A stretch of DNA of 64,000 bases, from assembly GCA_964035575.1 (NCBI GenBank), contig OZ037847.1, positions 1,634,001-1,698,000 of the forward strand, in the 5' to 3' direction. The notes below the pieces were generated by a model. The model ran no database searches. It was not told the origin of the DNA and saw only the letters and a program-made list of their open reading frames with translations. The DNA comes from Rhynchopus sp. YZ270_cl-10 (lineage: Eukaryota > Euglenozoa > Diplonemea > Diplonemida > Diplonemidae). Both the position numbers and the translations under genes were made by a program. This document shows positions 1 through 8,969 of this stretch, piece by piece; the stretch's first letter is position 1, and every line of letters begins with the position of its first letter.

Positions 1-166
1 GACTACAAACATTCTGTCTTTTTACTCCAAAGTAAAATTCAACGGAAATAACTAGACACCCTCTCTTCTTTTACATCGAACAAAGGATGAAACTTCCCCC
101 CAGAAACAACAACCCATCCAGATTCTTTACACATTTTATAAAAAATAACACCTCACACTTTTCTTA

Positions 167-1459
167 ATGGGACTAAGCGATACAGAGAAGGCATCTATTA
201 AGGCCGAGACCGCTCAGGTGGTGCGACTCGAGTCTCTGATCGACCATGAAAAGGATGTCGTACGGAAGGTAAGGTTATCTTACGTCGATGACAATAAGGG
301 GCGAGGCATGGTGGCGACACAAGCACTCGCAAAGGACGAGGTGTTTCTGAGCGTCCCTGCACACCTATTATACTGCTGCCCACAGGACCCACAAGACGCA
401 ACACGCGCCTTAAGCAATGTACACCGCCTGGTCTGCAAGCTCCTTACCGACAGAGCGACGCACGACGACACACTTACCTCCGAATGGCTGGGCATGCTGC
501 CCACCGACTTCAACTCCATCGTCACCTGGGAGGACAACGCCATCGCACTGCTTGGCACCACCATGCGCAAATCTATGGCAAAAAAGCTGAAGTCCGACCT
601 CACCTCTGAATACAAATCCGTCTGCAACGATCTTGACGCGAACTTCTCCTACGAAGACTTCTGCTGGGGACACTGCGTCGTGCACACTAGAGGGTTTTCG
701 TTTCGAGGCGGTGATTGGACGTTGATACCCTACGCTGATATGTTCAACCACCACCCAGATGGATGCGACAGATTTGAGTACGTTGAGGACGAAGGCGCCT
801 TTGTCTTCACTGCAGATAGGGCATATGCCGAAGGGGATGAAGTACTGCTGAAGTACAACAAGGTTGGAGGATGGGAGCAGCTCGCAAACTACGGCTTCCT
901 CGACACCGATGCGCGCAATGCGACGTTCCCCATATGCCTCTTACCACCTGAGCTGACCCTTCCCCCTACAGATCTGGACACACTACAGCAACGTTCGCTT
1001 GATGAACACCGGCTCTCTTTAGGGTTGACACGGAAGGGACCTACAAAGGATGCTATGAAGGCAATGAGGCTACGGTTTCTCTCTACAGCGGATAGTGGTG
1101 GAGATGCCATGCGGTGCTCCTTTGCAAGCAAGGTGAGTCTAGAAAACGAATGGAACTGCTGGGTCGCGATGTGTGCGTACTGTCGCAATGCGTTGGAGAT
1201 GTTTGACTTCACAGAGGCAGAGGATACGGCGCAGTTGGAAGATGAAACGCTGTCACGAAACTGCAAGCTAGCAGTGCAGCTGCGGGCAACAGATCGAAGC
1301 ATGCTCAAAGAGTCTGCCCTGCAGGCACACCGTATGCAGCTTGTCATCGCAAAGCAGATGGTTCTGATAGCAGAAGACACCCCGTATAATGGAGGGACAG
1401 ACGCAGAGGCTGCGTTGCGGCTGTCCAGAGAAGTCTCGGTTTTGCGTGCGATTCAGTAA
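167..1459 (+). CDS. SET-domain methyltransferase (SETD3/SETD6/LSMT class)
   Basis: Predicted protein methyltransferase of 430 aa in a single exon. The SET fold shows as NKGRG (43-47) followed by the strand VFLSVP (59-64), an inserted helical region (about 80-175), the cofactor and catalytic motif PYADMFNHH (188-196), and the pseudoknot end GDEVLLKY...NYGF (223-244). The last ~170 residues are helical and sit where the Rubisco-substrate-binding domain of this class lies. Known members methylate lysine or, in SETD3, an actin histidine; the substrate here cannot be read from sequence. The start is the first ATG of the open frame, behind an A/C-rich leader. No intron is seen. The family call is firm; the subfamily is not. 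Confidence 0.85.
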   Translation: MGLSDTEKASIKAETAQVVRLESLIDHEKDVVRKVRLSYVDDNKGRGMVATQALAKDEVFLSVPAHLLYCCPQDPQDATRALSNVHRLVCKLLTDRATHDDTLTSEWLGMLPTDFNSIVTWEDNAIALLGTTMRKSMAKKLKSDLTSEYKSVCNDLDANFSYEDFCWGHCVVHTRGFSFRGGDWTLIPYADMFNHHPDGCDRFEYVEDEGAFVFTADRAYAEGDEVLLKYNKVGGWEQLANYGFLDTDARNATFPICLLPPELTLPPTDLDTLQQRSLDEHRLSLGLTRKGPTKDAMKAMRLRFLSTADSGGDAMRCSFASKVSLENEWNCWVAMCAYCRNALEMFDFTEAEDTAQLEDETLSRNCKLAVQLRATDRSMLKESALQAHRMQLVIAKQMVLIAEDTPYNGGTDAEAALRLSREVSVLRAIQ

Positions 1460-1651
1460 TATATATTGGTCGTGATTGAACCCTGGGTTGTAGAGGGGGT
1501 GGGTCTAAGTTGATTTGTTAACATAAAATTTCCCCCTTTTTTGCATCAAAATGTTTACCACACCCACCCATCAGACCATACAGCACACAGGATCCCCCCC
1601 TTTCGTCTCACTGCGCGGTCGCCTCGACACGGCCCTGGCAGGTGACGAACA

Positions 1652-2809
1652 ATGACGGAGGGACGGTTCGAGGCTTCAGTGCACTGCGGGGTATGTAGAG
1701 GGTCTCTTGCAAGCTCTTTGTATTCTTCACGACGCTGCATCAAAAAGATGAACAGTTGTCGACTCCAAAATCGGTACTTTTTTTTCTTTTTTCTGGTTCC
1801 AAACCCTGGAACAACGTTCGAATATGGCAGACCCTTTTTTGGATGTGACCTAACTGTCCCCTACCCCCCTATTCACGTCACCACAGCCGCATGCAAGAGA
1901 GGGGAACCCACATTGGGCGTCGTACAACCGCGATCCTTCTTCTAGCTTCCGGCGATTTGACGCGGAAACACGTCAGAAAGAGTCATGCCCGTTCCACGAC
2001 CTGCGTGCGGAGGGGCAGTTCCAGCCTGAAATACACTGCATCGGGGAGGGGCGGGCGGCACCGGACCCGAACTTCTTTTTGCGCAAGGAGGGGCCCAGGA
2101 TGAACTGTACACTGAACAAAGGGGACCATGTGGGGACGGGCGGCAACCCTGTGCCTTTTGACACAACACCGCAGCCACCTCCATCGAAGCCAAGGACAGA
2201 CAAGCCGTGGGCATCGACAGCAAAGAGCGGCACCTTTGGCACGCACCTCTACGAACCGATTGGATCGCCCGTGAAGCTCTCGCAGGCGGGCAGCAACAAG
2301 CCGCACTTCCATGCAGGCAAGGTGCCCGAGAAGTTCTCAAGCTACAAACACATGATCGACTCCCATGTATCAGAGAAGCAGAAGAAGCCCTTCCGCCTCC
2401 TCTGCGGCAAGGCCAACGGCCTCTTCGACCCGCACGTCCACAAAGGCGAGCGCATGGTCCTCCCCCCACAAGAAAAGCCCAAATCCAAGCCTTCCTTCGC
2501 CCCACCCATCGTGACACGCAGAAATGTTGAAAACACCTTTGGCAAATACCCCGAACACATGCCACATAGCACAGAGGACTACGACCCGAGGCGTAATCTC
2601 AAAAGGAATTTGAAGCCGATTTACACATGGTCCACGAAGACAAAACGGTCGATGCCAATCAGGTATGTGGCTTGTTTATCCATTTGGGCGATCACTTTCC
2701 TCTTCATTACTGTGAATTGAACGTCTGGAACGGTTTCAGGATGGCTTTTTGTTCTACAAAAACACCCACACAGCGCAACATGGACTGTCACCAAAGTGAA
2801 CCCCATTAA
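1652..2809 (+). CDS. CFAP96 (C4orf47)-like flagellar protein, 3 exons
   Basis: Proposed exons are 1652-1690, 1887-2662 and 2740-2809 (about 294 aa), with donors GTATGT at 1691 and 2663. The protein is basic and Pro/Lys-rich with no membrane segment. Its middle follows the order of motifs of CFAP96: a GTGGNPVPF block followed by SKPR, then KANGLFDPH (the family has a KAGTFDPY-like block), then LPPQEKPKSKP near RRNVEN (the family has PPSGPKSRP before NVRR). CFAP96 is an axonemal or basal-body protein. The neighbour CFAP52 fits a flagellar role. The first and last exons are inferred from splice signals only. At the last exon a second frame (from 2740, stop at 2797-2799) also reads like protein, so the C-terminus is uncertain. 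Confidence 0.5.
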
Positions 2810-2823
2810 GTAAGACATCCCTG

Positions 2824-2858
2824 CCTCTAAGGGAGAGGCTTAGAATCATCATTGGAGG
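2824..2858 (+). repeat. HP1 hairpin element, degenerate copy
   Basis: CTAAG, a short loop and GCTTAG form the stem, followed by AATCATC. It matches the core of the dispersed HP1 family but lacks the GTGA start. Confidence 0.5.
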
Positions 2859-2988
2859 ATCATACACAGGTTGAGGCCCTTCTTTAACAAGAAAAAAAAG
2901 GAGTGGAGCTGGAATCCTAATTTCGATAAAAAATAACAATAATCACTAAAACGATAGCGAGCACTCGACTTCGGGGATCTTCTCCATA

Positions 2989-4039
2989 TGGCAGCGTCCG
3001 CGAAAGACCCCCCCCTAAAGCTAACATCCATGCTTATTGGTATTTCACTAATTAAAATTTTGGTATTTTATAAGATTTTTTTTAAAAATGAACTCAGAGT
3101 TAAGTTTCTGAGTTCATTAAAAAAAAAATCGGTGAAAAATTCCGAGTAGGTATTAATTTAGATAGGAAAAGCTATGTCAACAGCTATGTGTCCCCTTATT
3201 TTACCTGTAAATACTAAGGATATACAAGGAAATCCTCACAAACACCCATATAACCACCCATAGAACAACACAACAGGGGGAAATGTAATCAGCAGCCAAA
3301 GCATTCGCTCAGGAGCTGAAAACCCGGCCTTTCCGAGGCCTAAAAAACTTCGCCGAGCTGCAGGTGTATGCAGGGGTTCACTGGCAGGGGGGCAAAGGGT
3401 GGGGCGCGAGGAGCTGGATGCGCGAGGTGTGTAGCTCGAAGCATATGTCCCTCCATATGCAGAAGACAACCACCAGGAGAAAAGGGGCGTCCGCCGTTTA
3501 CTACTCCTGTAGTTGCATCAGCGACACCCTCAGGAGGACAGTGACAGCGAGACGGAGGAGGAAGAGGAGGAACAGGCGGACAATTATCTGTAACTCTTGG
3601 AGAGACTCATCACTGAGGTCAATAGGGTCACTCAAAAAAGGGGGTTTTCTGCGAGAAAGTCGACGTCGCCGCAGACGACCCGGAGCGTGAAGCTCTTTCG
3701 CGCTCTATTTAGAGTGTTCGGAGGGGACGACAAGCCTCCACCCCCCTTTCCTACCCCCTTTTTGATAATGGGTTTAGAGACAGATATTAGTGAATTCCTT
3801 CCTATATCCTTAGTATTTACAGGTAAAATAAGGGGACACATAGCTGTTGACATAGCTTTTCCTATCTAAATTAATACCTACTCGGAATTTTTCACCGATT
3901 TTTTTTTTAATGAGCTCAGAAACTTAACTCTGAGTTCATTGTAAAAAAAAAATCTTATAAAATACCAAAATTTTAATTAGTGAAATACCAATAAGCATGG
4001 ATGTTAGCTTTAGGGGGGGGTCTTTCGCGGACGCTCCCA
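2989..4039. mobile_element. 1.05-kb DNA transposon with ~250-bp terminal inverted repeats
   Basis: The left arm (2989 to about 3236) is repeated almost exactly in reverse complement at about 3791-4039. Both ends read TGG(C/G)AGCGTCCGCG and are flanked by TA (2987-2988 and 4040-4041), which fits a TA-target duplication as in Tc1/mariner-type elements. The arms contain an internal palindrome around CTCAGAGTTAAG. The interior (about 3240-3790) has no convincing transposase; a ~25-codon open stretch ends in a Glu-rich run near 3590. I read it as a non-autonomous element. The arms differ at only a few sites, suggesting a fairly recent insertion. The superfamily is not settled. Confidence 0.8.
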
Positions 4040-4137
4040 TATCTTTTTTTCGTTTCCTCACATATTTTTTCGACTCCTTTTTTCTGAAGAGGACGTGGGG
4101 AAGGCGAAAGCGGAACCAACGGAACCGGCCGCATTGT

Positions 4138-4280
4138 TTACGCTCCGGGGTTCGATAACCCACGGAGCGTCGATGTGCCTGCGTCCCAGAGGCGTTGGCA
4201 CTACCGACTTCACTTTTTTCTACGCGTGTCTGCACCCCGTAGGGTGCCTACATGTCATCAACTTCACTATTTTCTCTTTT
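4138..4280 (+). repeat. tRNA-related B-box hairpin followed by two HP2 hairpins (SINE-like)
   Basis: ACGCTCCG and CGGAGCGT pair around GGGTTCGATAACCC, which carries a pol III B-box-like core as in a tRNA T-arm. Directly after come two HP2-type units: GTGCCTGCGTCCC...GGCGTTGGCAC (from 4174) and a diverged one (from 4227), each followed by an ACTTCACT plus T-rich tail. A related copy at 36301-36385 has the same order. No complete tRNA can be folded, so this looks like a tRNA-derived SINE. Confidence 0.55.
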
Positions 4281-4518
4281 TCACAAAAAAAAACCCCCCG
4301 ATAATAAACCCCCGAATTCTTTTTTGCTCACTTCCGTCAGCAAAGTTAAAACAAAGAAAACAAAGAAAACCAAAATAGTAGTATGGGAAAACAAACACCC
4401 CCCCTTTTCATTTCACCATTCCCCCCTCCTCTCTTGTCTCCTCTCTTCACGTCCATCCATCCATCAGCTTTTATTTTTTTTTACAAAAGCGCCTTTTTTT
4501 GGGTCTGAAAAGTCACCA

Positions 4519-7098
4519 ATGGCAACCAGTCTTAACTTAGATGTCGCGAAGGCCCCGAAGCTGAAGCTAGAAAGCGTGGTGGGCTTTGGTGGGAGTGTTG
4601 AAGGGGGGATGCACATTCATCCTGATGGGAAGCACCTTGTGTACACGTTGGGGTCGTGCTTGGTCATCCGCGAGATCGGGAACCCACGAGCAAACGAATT
4701 CCTCTTGGGACACAGCGACAAAGTGAACTGCGTCGCGATCAGCAAAAGCGGGCAGTACATTGCCTCAGGGCAGACAACGCATATGGGCTTCCAGGCAGAC
4801 ATCTGTGTCTTTGAGTACGCCACGCAGAAGCTCATCTTCCGCATGACGCTGCACAAGGTCAAGGTGCAGGCTCTTGCCTTCTCGCAGGATGAGAGCTACC
4901 TGGCGTCCCTCGGCGGGCAGGACGACAACACGCTTGTTGTGTGGGACCTCAGCACCGGACGTCCTCTCTGCGGTGGGCCTGCCTCGTCTGACCTCTCGAT
5001 GTGCATCTCCTTCCTGAACAACAGCAACACAAAGCTGGTGACAGGTGGGCAGGGTGTTCTCAGGGTGTGGAACGTCGACGTCGTGAACAGAAAGATCCAC
5101 CCCACAGATGTGAACCTCGGGCAGACGCGACGCGTGTGCAAAACAATCGCCATCGAGAAGAGCGACCGCTACGCCTACGTCGGCACGTCCACAGGCGACA
5201 TCATGTGTGTGCAGCTTGGTGCCAGCAACGACTCCAAAGAGGCAAAGTGTGCACTCAAGTTCCAGGGCCCCACGAAGAACCTTGTGCAGGGCATCAACTG
5301 CAGTGCGTTGACCGACAGCGGTGACCTGCTTGTGGGTTCAGGTGGCGGTGAAGTCGTGCTTCTCAGTGCACGCGACCTGAAGGTGCTGAAGACGATCCGC
5401 CTGCAAGGTGCCGTCACGTCTGTGGCAGCGCACGGCGACCACTACTTCATCGGGACCAGCAAGAGCAACGTGTACTACCTCAACTCACGGACGTTCAAGG
5501 AGGAGCTGCGGCAGACGTGCCACTACGAGCGCATCAACGACATCGCCTACCCATACGGCTACAGCGAGCTCTTCGCAACGTGCTCCAACCACGATATCAG
5601 GATATGGAACGCACGCACCAGCCAAGAGCTGCTCCGCATCCAGGTTGCAAACCTTGAGTGCAACGCAGTCTGCTTCACAAAGGACGGCAAAGCGATTGTC
5701 AGCGGCTGGAGCGACGGTAAGATCCGAGCGTTCGGCCCCCAGTCGGGCAAGCTGGTATGCCCCCATTTTATTCCTTTCCACATTCAACCAACACAGCTCT
5801 ACGTGATACACGATGCACACAAGATCGAAGGCATGAAGCGCATCAGCGGGTCTCTCACTGGCGTGACTGCGTTGTGTGTGGACAACAGCAACCAACGCAT
5901 CCTTAGTGGAGGTGCTGATTCGCAGGTACGTGTCTGGAAGATCACGGCACACTCGCAAACGATGGAGGCAAGCATGAAGGAGCACAAGGCAACGGTGAAC
6001 TCGATATGCATCAGGAGTGGCGACAATGAGTGTGTCAGTGCGAGCGATGACGGCAGTTGCATTGTGTGGGACCTCACACGCTTCATGCGTCGCGGCATCA
6101 TGTACGCACAGACGTACTTCAAGGTATAGACACCCACTCACTCACTCACTCACTCACTCACTCACTCACTCACTCACTCACTCACTCACTCACTCACTCA
6201 CTCACTCACTCACTCACTCACTCACTCACTCACTCACTCACTCACTCACTCACTCACTCACTCACTCACTCACTCACTCACTCACTCACTCACTCACTCA
6301 CTCACTCACTCACTCACTCACTCACTCACTCACTCACTCACTCACTCACCACGCATCCTACCATCACAGTCCACGCAATACTTCCCCGACGAATCGCAAA
6401 TCCTAACCACCGGCTCCGACAAGAAGATCACCTACTGGGACGCCTTTGAGTGTAGTGCTATCAGAGAGCTCGAAGGCTCCAAGGTCGGGGAGGTCAACAC
6501 AATGGACATCAGCCCAGATGGTAAGCAGTTTGTGACGGGTGGGGCTGACAAGGTCTTGAAGCTTTGGGACTACGATGATGGCGAGGCCGTGCAGGTTTGT
6601 GCATTTTTTATCCCTTTTTTTACAACAACTTTGCATGGGGGACATCGTTCATATGTCTTCTGTTCACACATAACCTCAACACCACAACAGGTCGGGCTTG
6701 GTCACTCAGGGAACATACAAAAGGCGAAGTTCAGCCCCAACGGCGAAGTCGTCGTCTCCGTAGGTGAGGAAGGAGGCATCTTCATTTGGAGGGTATGTTG
6801 CTTCTAAACCCGTTTCTTGCGTTAGGGGAAAACCCTGCAAAATATAACAACAACAAACAAAACAAGAGCACAAAGCAATTCGGAACCTTCATGATAACCC
6901 TTTCAAACCCCCTCTTGAGTACGTGGGAACGACCCCCTCAAGGGTGTCCGCTGTGACTTAAGCCTCCTCTCATTGTGCAATGCTTCTTAACTCTTAGGAA
7001 CTACCCACTCTTGCTTTCAAACACTCACAATACACACCAATTTCCAACAGATTGATCGTGAGAACGGTGGTCTCCAGTCACCACAGCAGGTGCAATAG
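4519..7098 (+). CDS. CFAP52: CFAP52 (WDR16) WD40 flagellar protein, 5 exons
   Basis: Axonemal doublet-microtubule inner protein of the CFAP52/WDR16 family, about 645 aa (human about 620). Exons: 4519-5754, 5797-6123, 6370-6594, 6691-6792, 7051-7098. Two WD40 propellers run through the whole chain, with repeats such as ILSGGADSQVRVWK, CVSASDDGSCIVWD and FVTGGADKVLKLWD. The conserved order through the ITYWDAF and IRELEGS region and the C-terminal VSVGEEGGIFIW matches the family. The start at 4519 (MATSLNLDVA) is preferred; the frame is open upstream but reads as low-complexity leader. Intron 1 is only 42 nt and in frame, so retention would add 14 codons. Intron 2 is almost wholly a CACT microsatellite. 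The last exon (16 codons) is inferred from its splice sites. Confidence 0.92.
6135..6349 (+). repeat. (CACT)n microsatellite filling a CFAP52 intron
   Basis: About 54 uninterrupted CACT units make up nearly all of the 246-nt intron 6124-6369; only a few bases at each splice site are unique. The tetranucleotide reads open in several frames, which produces spurious Thr-His-Ser-Leu polypeptides. Confidence 0.97.
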
Positions 7099-7309
7099 TA
7101 GTGATAATAGCACCCCGCAAAAAGGTGTTCAATACAACACAGCAAAAGGAGTTATAGTATGAAGTGAGGCACCATGGTGTAATGGCGAGAAATAAAAACA
7201 ATGACAGCAATAAACAAAAAATAAAATACAGTAAAGTAAATGTGCTCTGAAGGTTTCCACCAATGCACACAGGGATAATTTTGTCTTTTTTTTTTTATTT
7301 ATTTTCTCG

Positions 7310-7356
7310 GTGTCTGCGTCCCGAGAGGCGTTTGCACTTACAGCTTCGTTTTCCCA
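7310..7356 (+). repeat. HP2 hairpin element
   Basis: GTGTCTGCGTCCCGAGAGGC then GTTTGCAC forms the hairpin, followed by a T/C-rich tail. Related to the copies at 4174, 24361, 25432 and 38324. Confidence 0.6.
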
Positions 7357-7709
7357 TTTCTATTTCAGCATGTTCTGTGTCTCTCCCAGCACAGCATTTT
7401 TTTTTAAAGTCATCCTCAGTTCTACACAAAACCTACCGTTCATCTGAAACAAAAAAAACAATGCAATATCGTGAAGAAGTGTTCTTGAGTACTGTCCCAC
7501 TATTGCATCCAGAGTATTCACAAATTCCCCCGCGCCGGGTCCTTTCATGGCGGCTACACTAAAACAGAGTTTTAAAAAAAGAAACAGGTCTTTTTATTGT
7601 TTTGAGGGGAGCTGAAGGAGAAGAAAACGAAGAAAAAAAAAATTAGGTGGGCAACTTTTTTGCTGTGTTTATTTTATAATTGGGTGGTTTTTCTTCAATG
7701 TTGTTGGAG

Positions 7710-7759
7710 GTGACTAAGCGCGAGAAGCCTTACGTTCATCTCACCAACTTGCTTTTTAG
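7710..7759 (+). repeat. HP1 hairpin element, GT...AG
   Basis: Starts GTGACTAAG after GGAG, has the loop CGCGAGAA and a variant arm GCCTTA, then GTTCATCTCACCAACTT, and ends in CTTTTTAG. The whole unit could act as an intron of the CFAP52-HPF1 spacer transcript. Confidence 0.65.
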
Positions 7760-8183
7760 TCGGTCGAACACGTCACGTTCATCGAACGAATTCCTGAAAC
7801 ACTAAATGAAGTAAAGTTTGCAAAACCCTATTACCCCTTCGTACATAACAAACAAGGAGAGCAAGAGTGGGGTGGGCTGGGTGAGTACCCCCTAACACCT
7901 GCCTTTAACACCCACCCAACCAAAGTGTTCATACGAAAGGGGGGCGTTTTTTTTAGAATTTAGAAGAAAACCTAAAAAAGATCACTACACAAAAATAGCC
8001 TTTCCCCCCCCTCCCGGGCCCTCCCGCTCCACTCCCTTCCTTCTCGTCCGTTTTTTTATTTATTCTTTTCTAAAAAAAAACTTCCAACCAAATGGAGAAT
8101 TACCCGCGACACACCCCCAATAAAAAAGCACCCATATTTTTCCCCATCATTTTCCTTCATCGCTCAAAAGAGGGACGTCACTA

Positions 8184-8838
8184 CACGACGGTGAAGTAAC
8201 GGGTGTTACAAGTGGAGTTACATGTAACTTTTGTTACATGTACAGTCATCCAACAAACGTTGGTGGGTAAAAACGTTGGTGGGTAAAAAGGTTGGTGGGG
8301 TAAAAACGTTGGTGGATTTGGGGTCTCGAAAAAATTTGGTGGGTTTTTTGGATTAGAACTGCATTTTTGAGTTTCCTTTACGTGGACCCTATGACCCTCC
8401 TCCCCTCCCCCACTTCCACCCAAACCCGGTCCAGATTGAAAAAATAATACCGCAAAAGTAAAAAAAGATGCCCCCATATACAAAACCTGCCGCAGGTTTA
8501 CACCGTCAATGTTGCACTTTTGGGTTTGCGGGTACATGGTAAACACAGGTTAGAAACCACTAAGGTTGGTGGGTAAAAAGGTTGGTGGGGTAAAAACGTT
8601 GGTGGGTTTGGAGTCTCGAAAAAAATTGGTGGGTTTTTACCCCACCAACCTTTGTTGGATGACTGTAACCCACTTGTAACGTTACATGTACCACCACCAA
8701 GAACCACTGAACTTCACCTAATGTCAGGCAAAATCAGGTGGTGGTACATGTAACTTACATGTAACCCACTTGTAACGGTTTTTTACTTGTAACGTTACGA
8801 GTAACTTCACTTGTAATGTAACATACTTCACCGTCGTG
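8184..8838. mobile_element. Inverted-repeat MITE of the CACGACGG family (composite)
   Basis: Both ends carry CACGACGGTGAAGTA in inverse orientation, with further partial inverted similarity inward (TTACAAGTG, GTTACATGTAAC). TA flanks both sides. Related elements lie at 15823-15931 and 18666-18915. It is interrupted by a second element (8243-8665). No transposase is encoded. Confidence 0.8.
8243..8665. mobile_element. Nested MITE, CAGTCATCC ends, TA target
   Basis: Starts CAGTCATCCAACAAA and ends with its reverse complement; the inverted ends extend into GGTTGGTGGGTAAAA. It is flanked on both sides by TA (8241-8242, 8666-8667), so it inserted into the outer CACGACGG element at a TA site, as Tc1/mariner-like elements do. 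The unit GTTGGTGGGTAAAA is repeated in tandem near both ends. No transposase is seen. Confidence 0.8.
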
Positions 8839-8889
8839 TACCTTTCTCTTCCCCCCTCCCCCTTTCCTCCTCTCACATTTCTTGGTAAG

Positions 8890-8941
8890 GTGACTAAGAC
8901 GAGAGGCTTAGGGTCATCTTATAAACTTTTCTTTCTTGTAG
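8890..8941 (+). repeat. HP1 element as probable 5'-UTR intron of HPF1
   Basis: From GTGACTAAG to CTTTCTTGTAG this 52-nt copy runs GT to AG and ends 28 nt before the HPF1 ATG. The bases before it (GGTAAG) give a second possible donor. It is very close in sequence to the HPF1 coding intron at 9830. Confidence 0.7.
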
Positions 8942-8969
8942 ATTACACTAAACAACTCTTCTCTTTGCG

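Larger units (their letters stand above)
7099..8183. other. Spacer CFAP52-HPF1, left part
   Basis: No gene seen. It holds an HP2 copy (7310), an HP1 copy (7710), a CTACACTAA-type repeat near 7553 and T/C-rich tracts. The CFAP52 3' UTR must lie at its left end. Confidence 0.6.

Noticed and set aside
6017-6449. Two frames encoding Thr-His-Ser-Leu repeats
   Set aside because: Translation of the CACT microsatellite in the CFAP52 intron.
8181-8546. Minus-strand frame of 121 codons (Pro/Phe repeats)
   Set aside because: Translation of GGTTGGTGGG tandem units inside the nested MITE.
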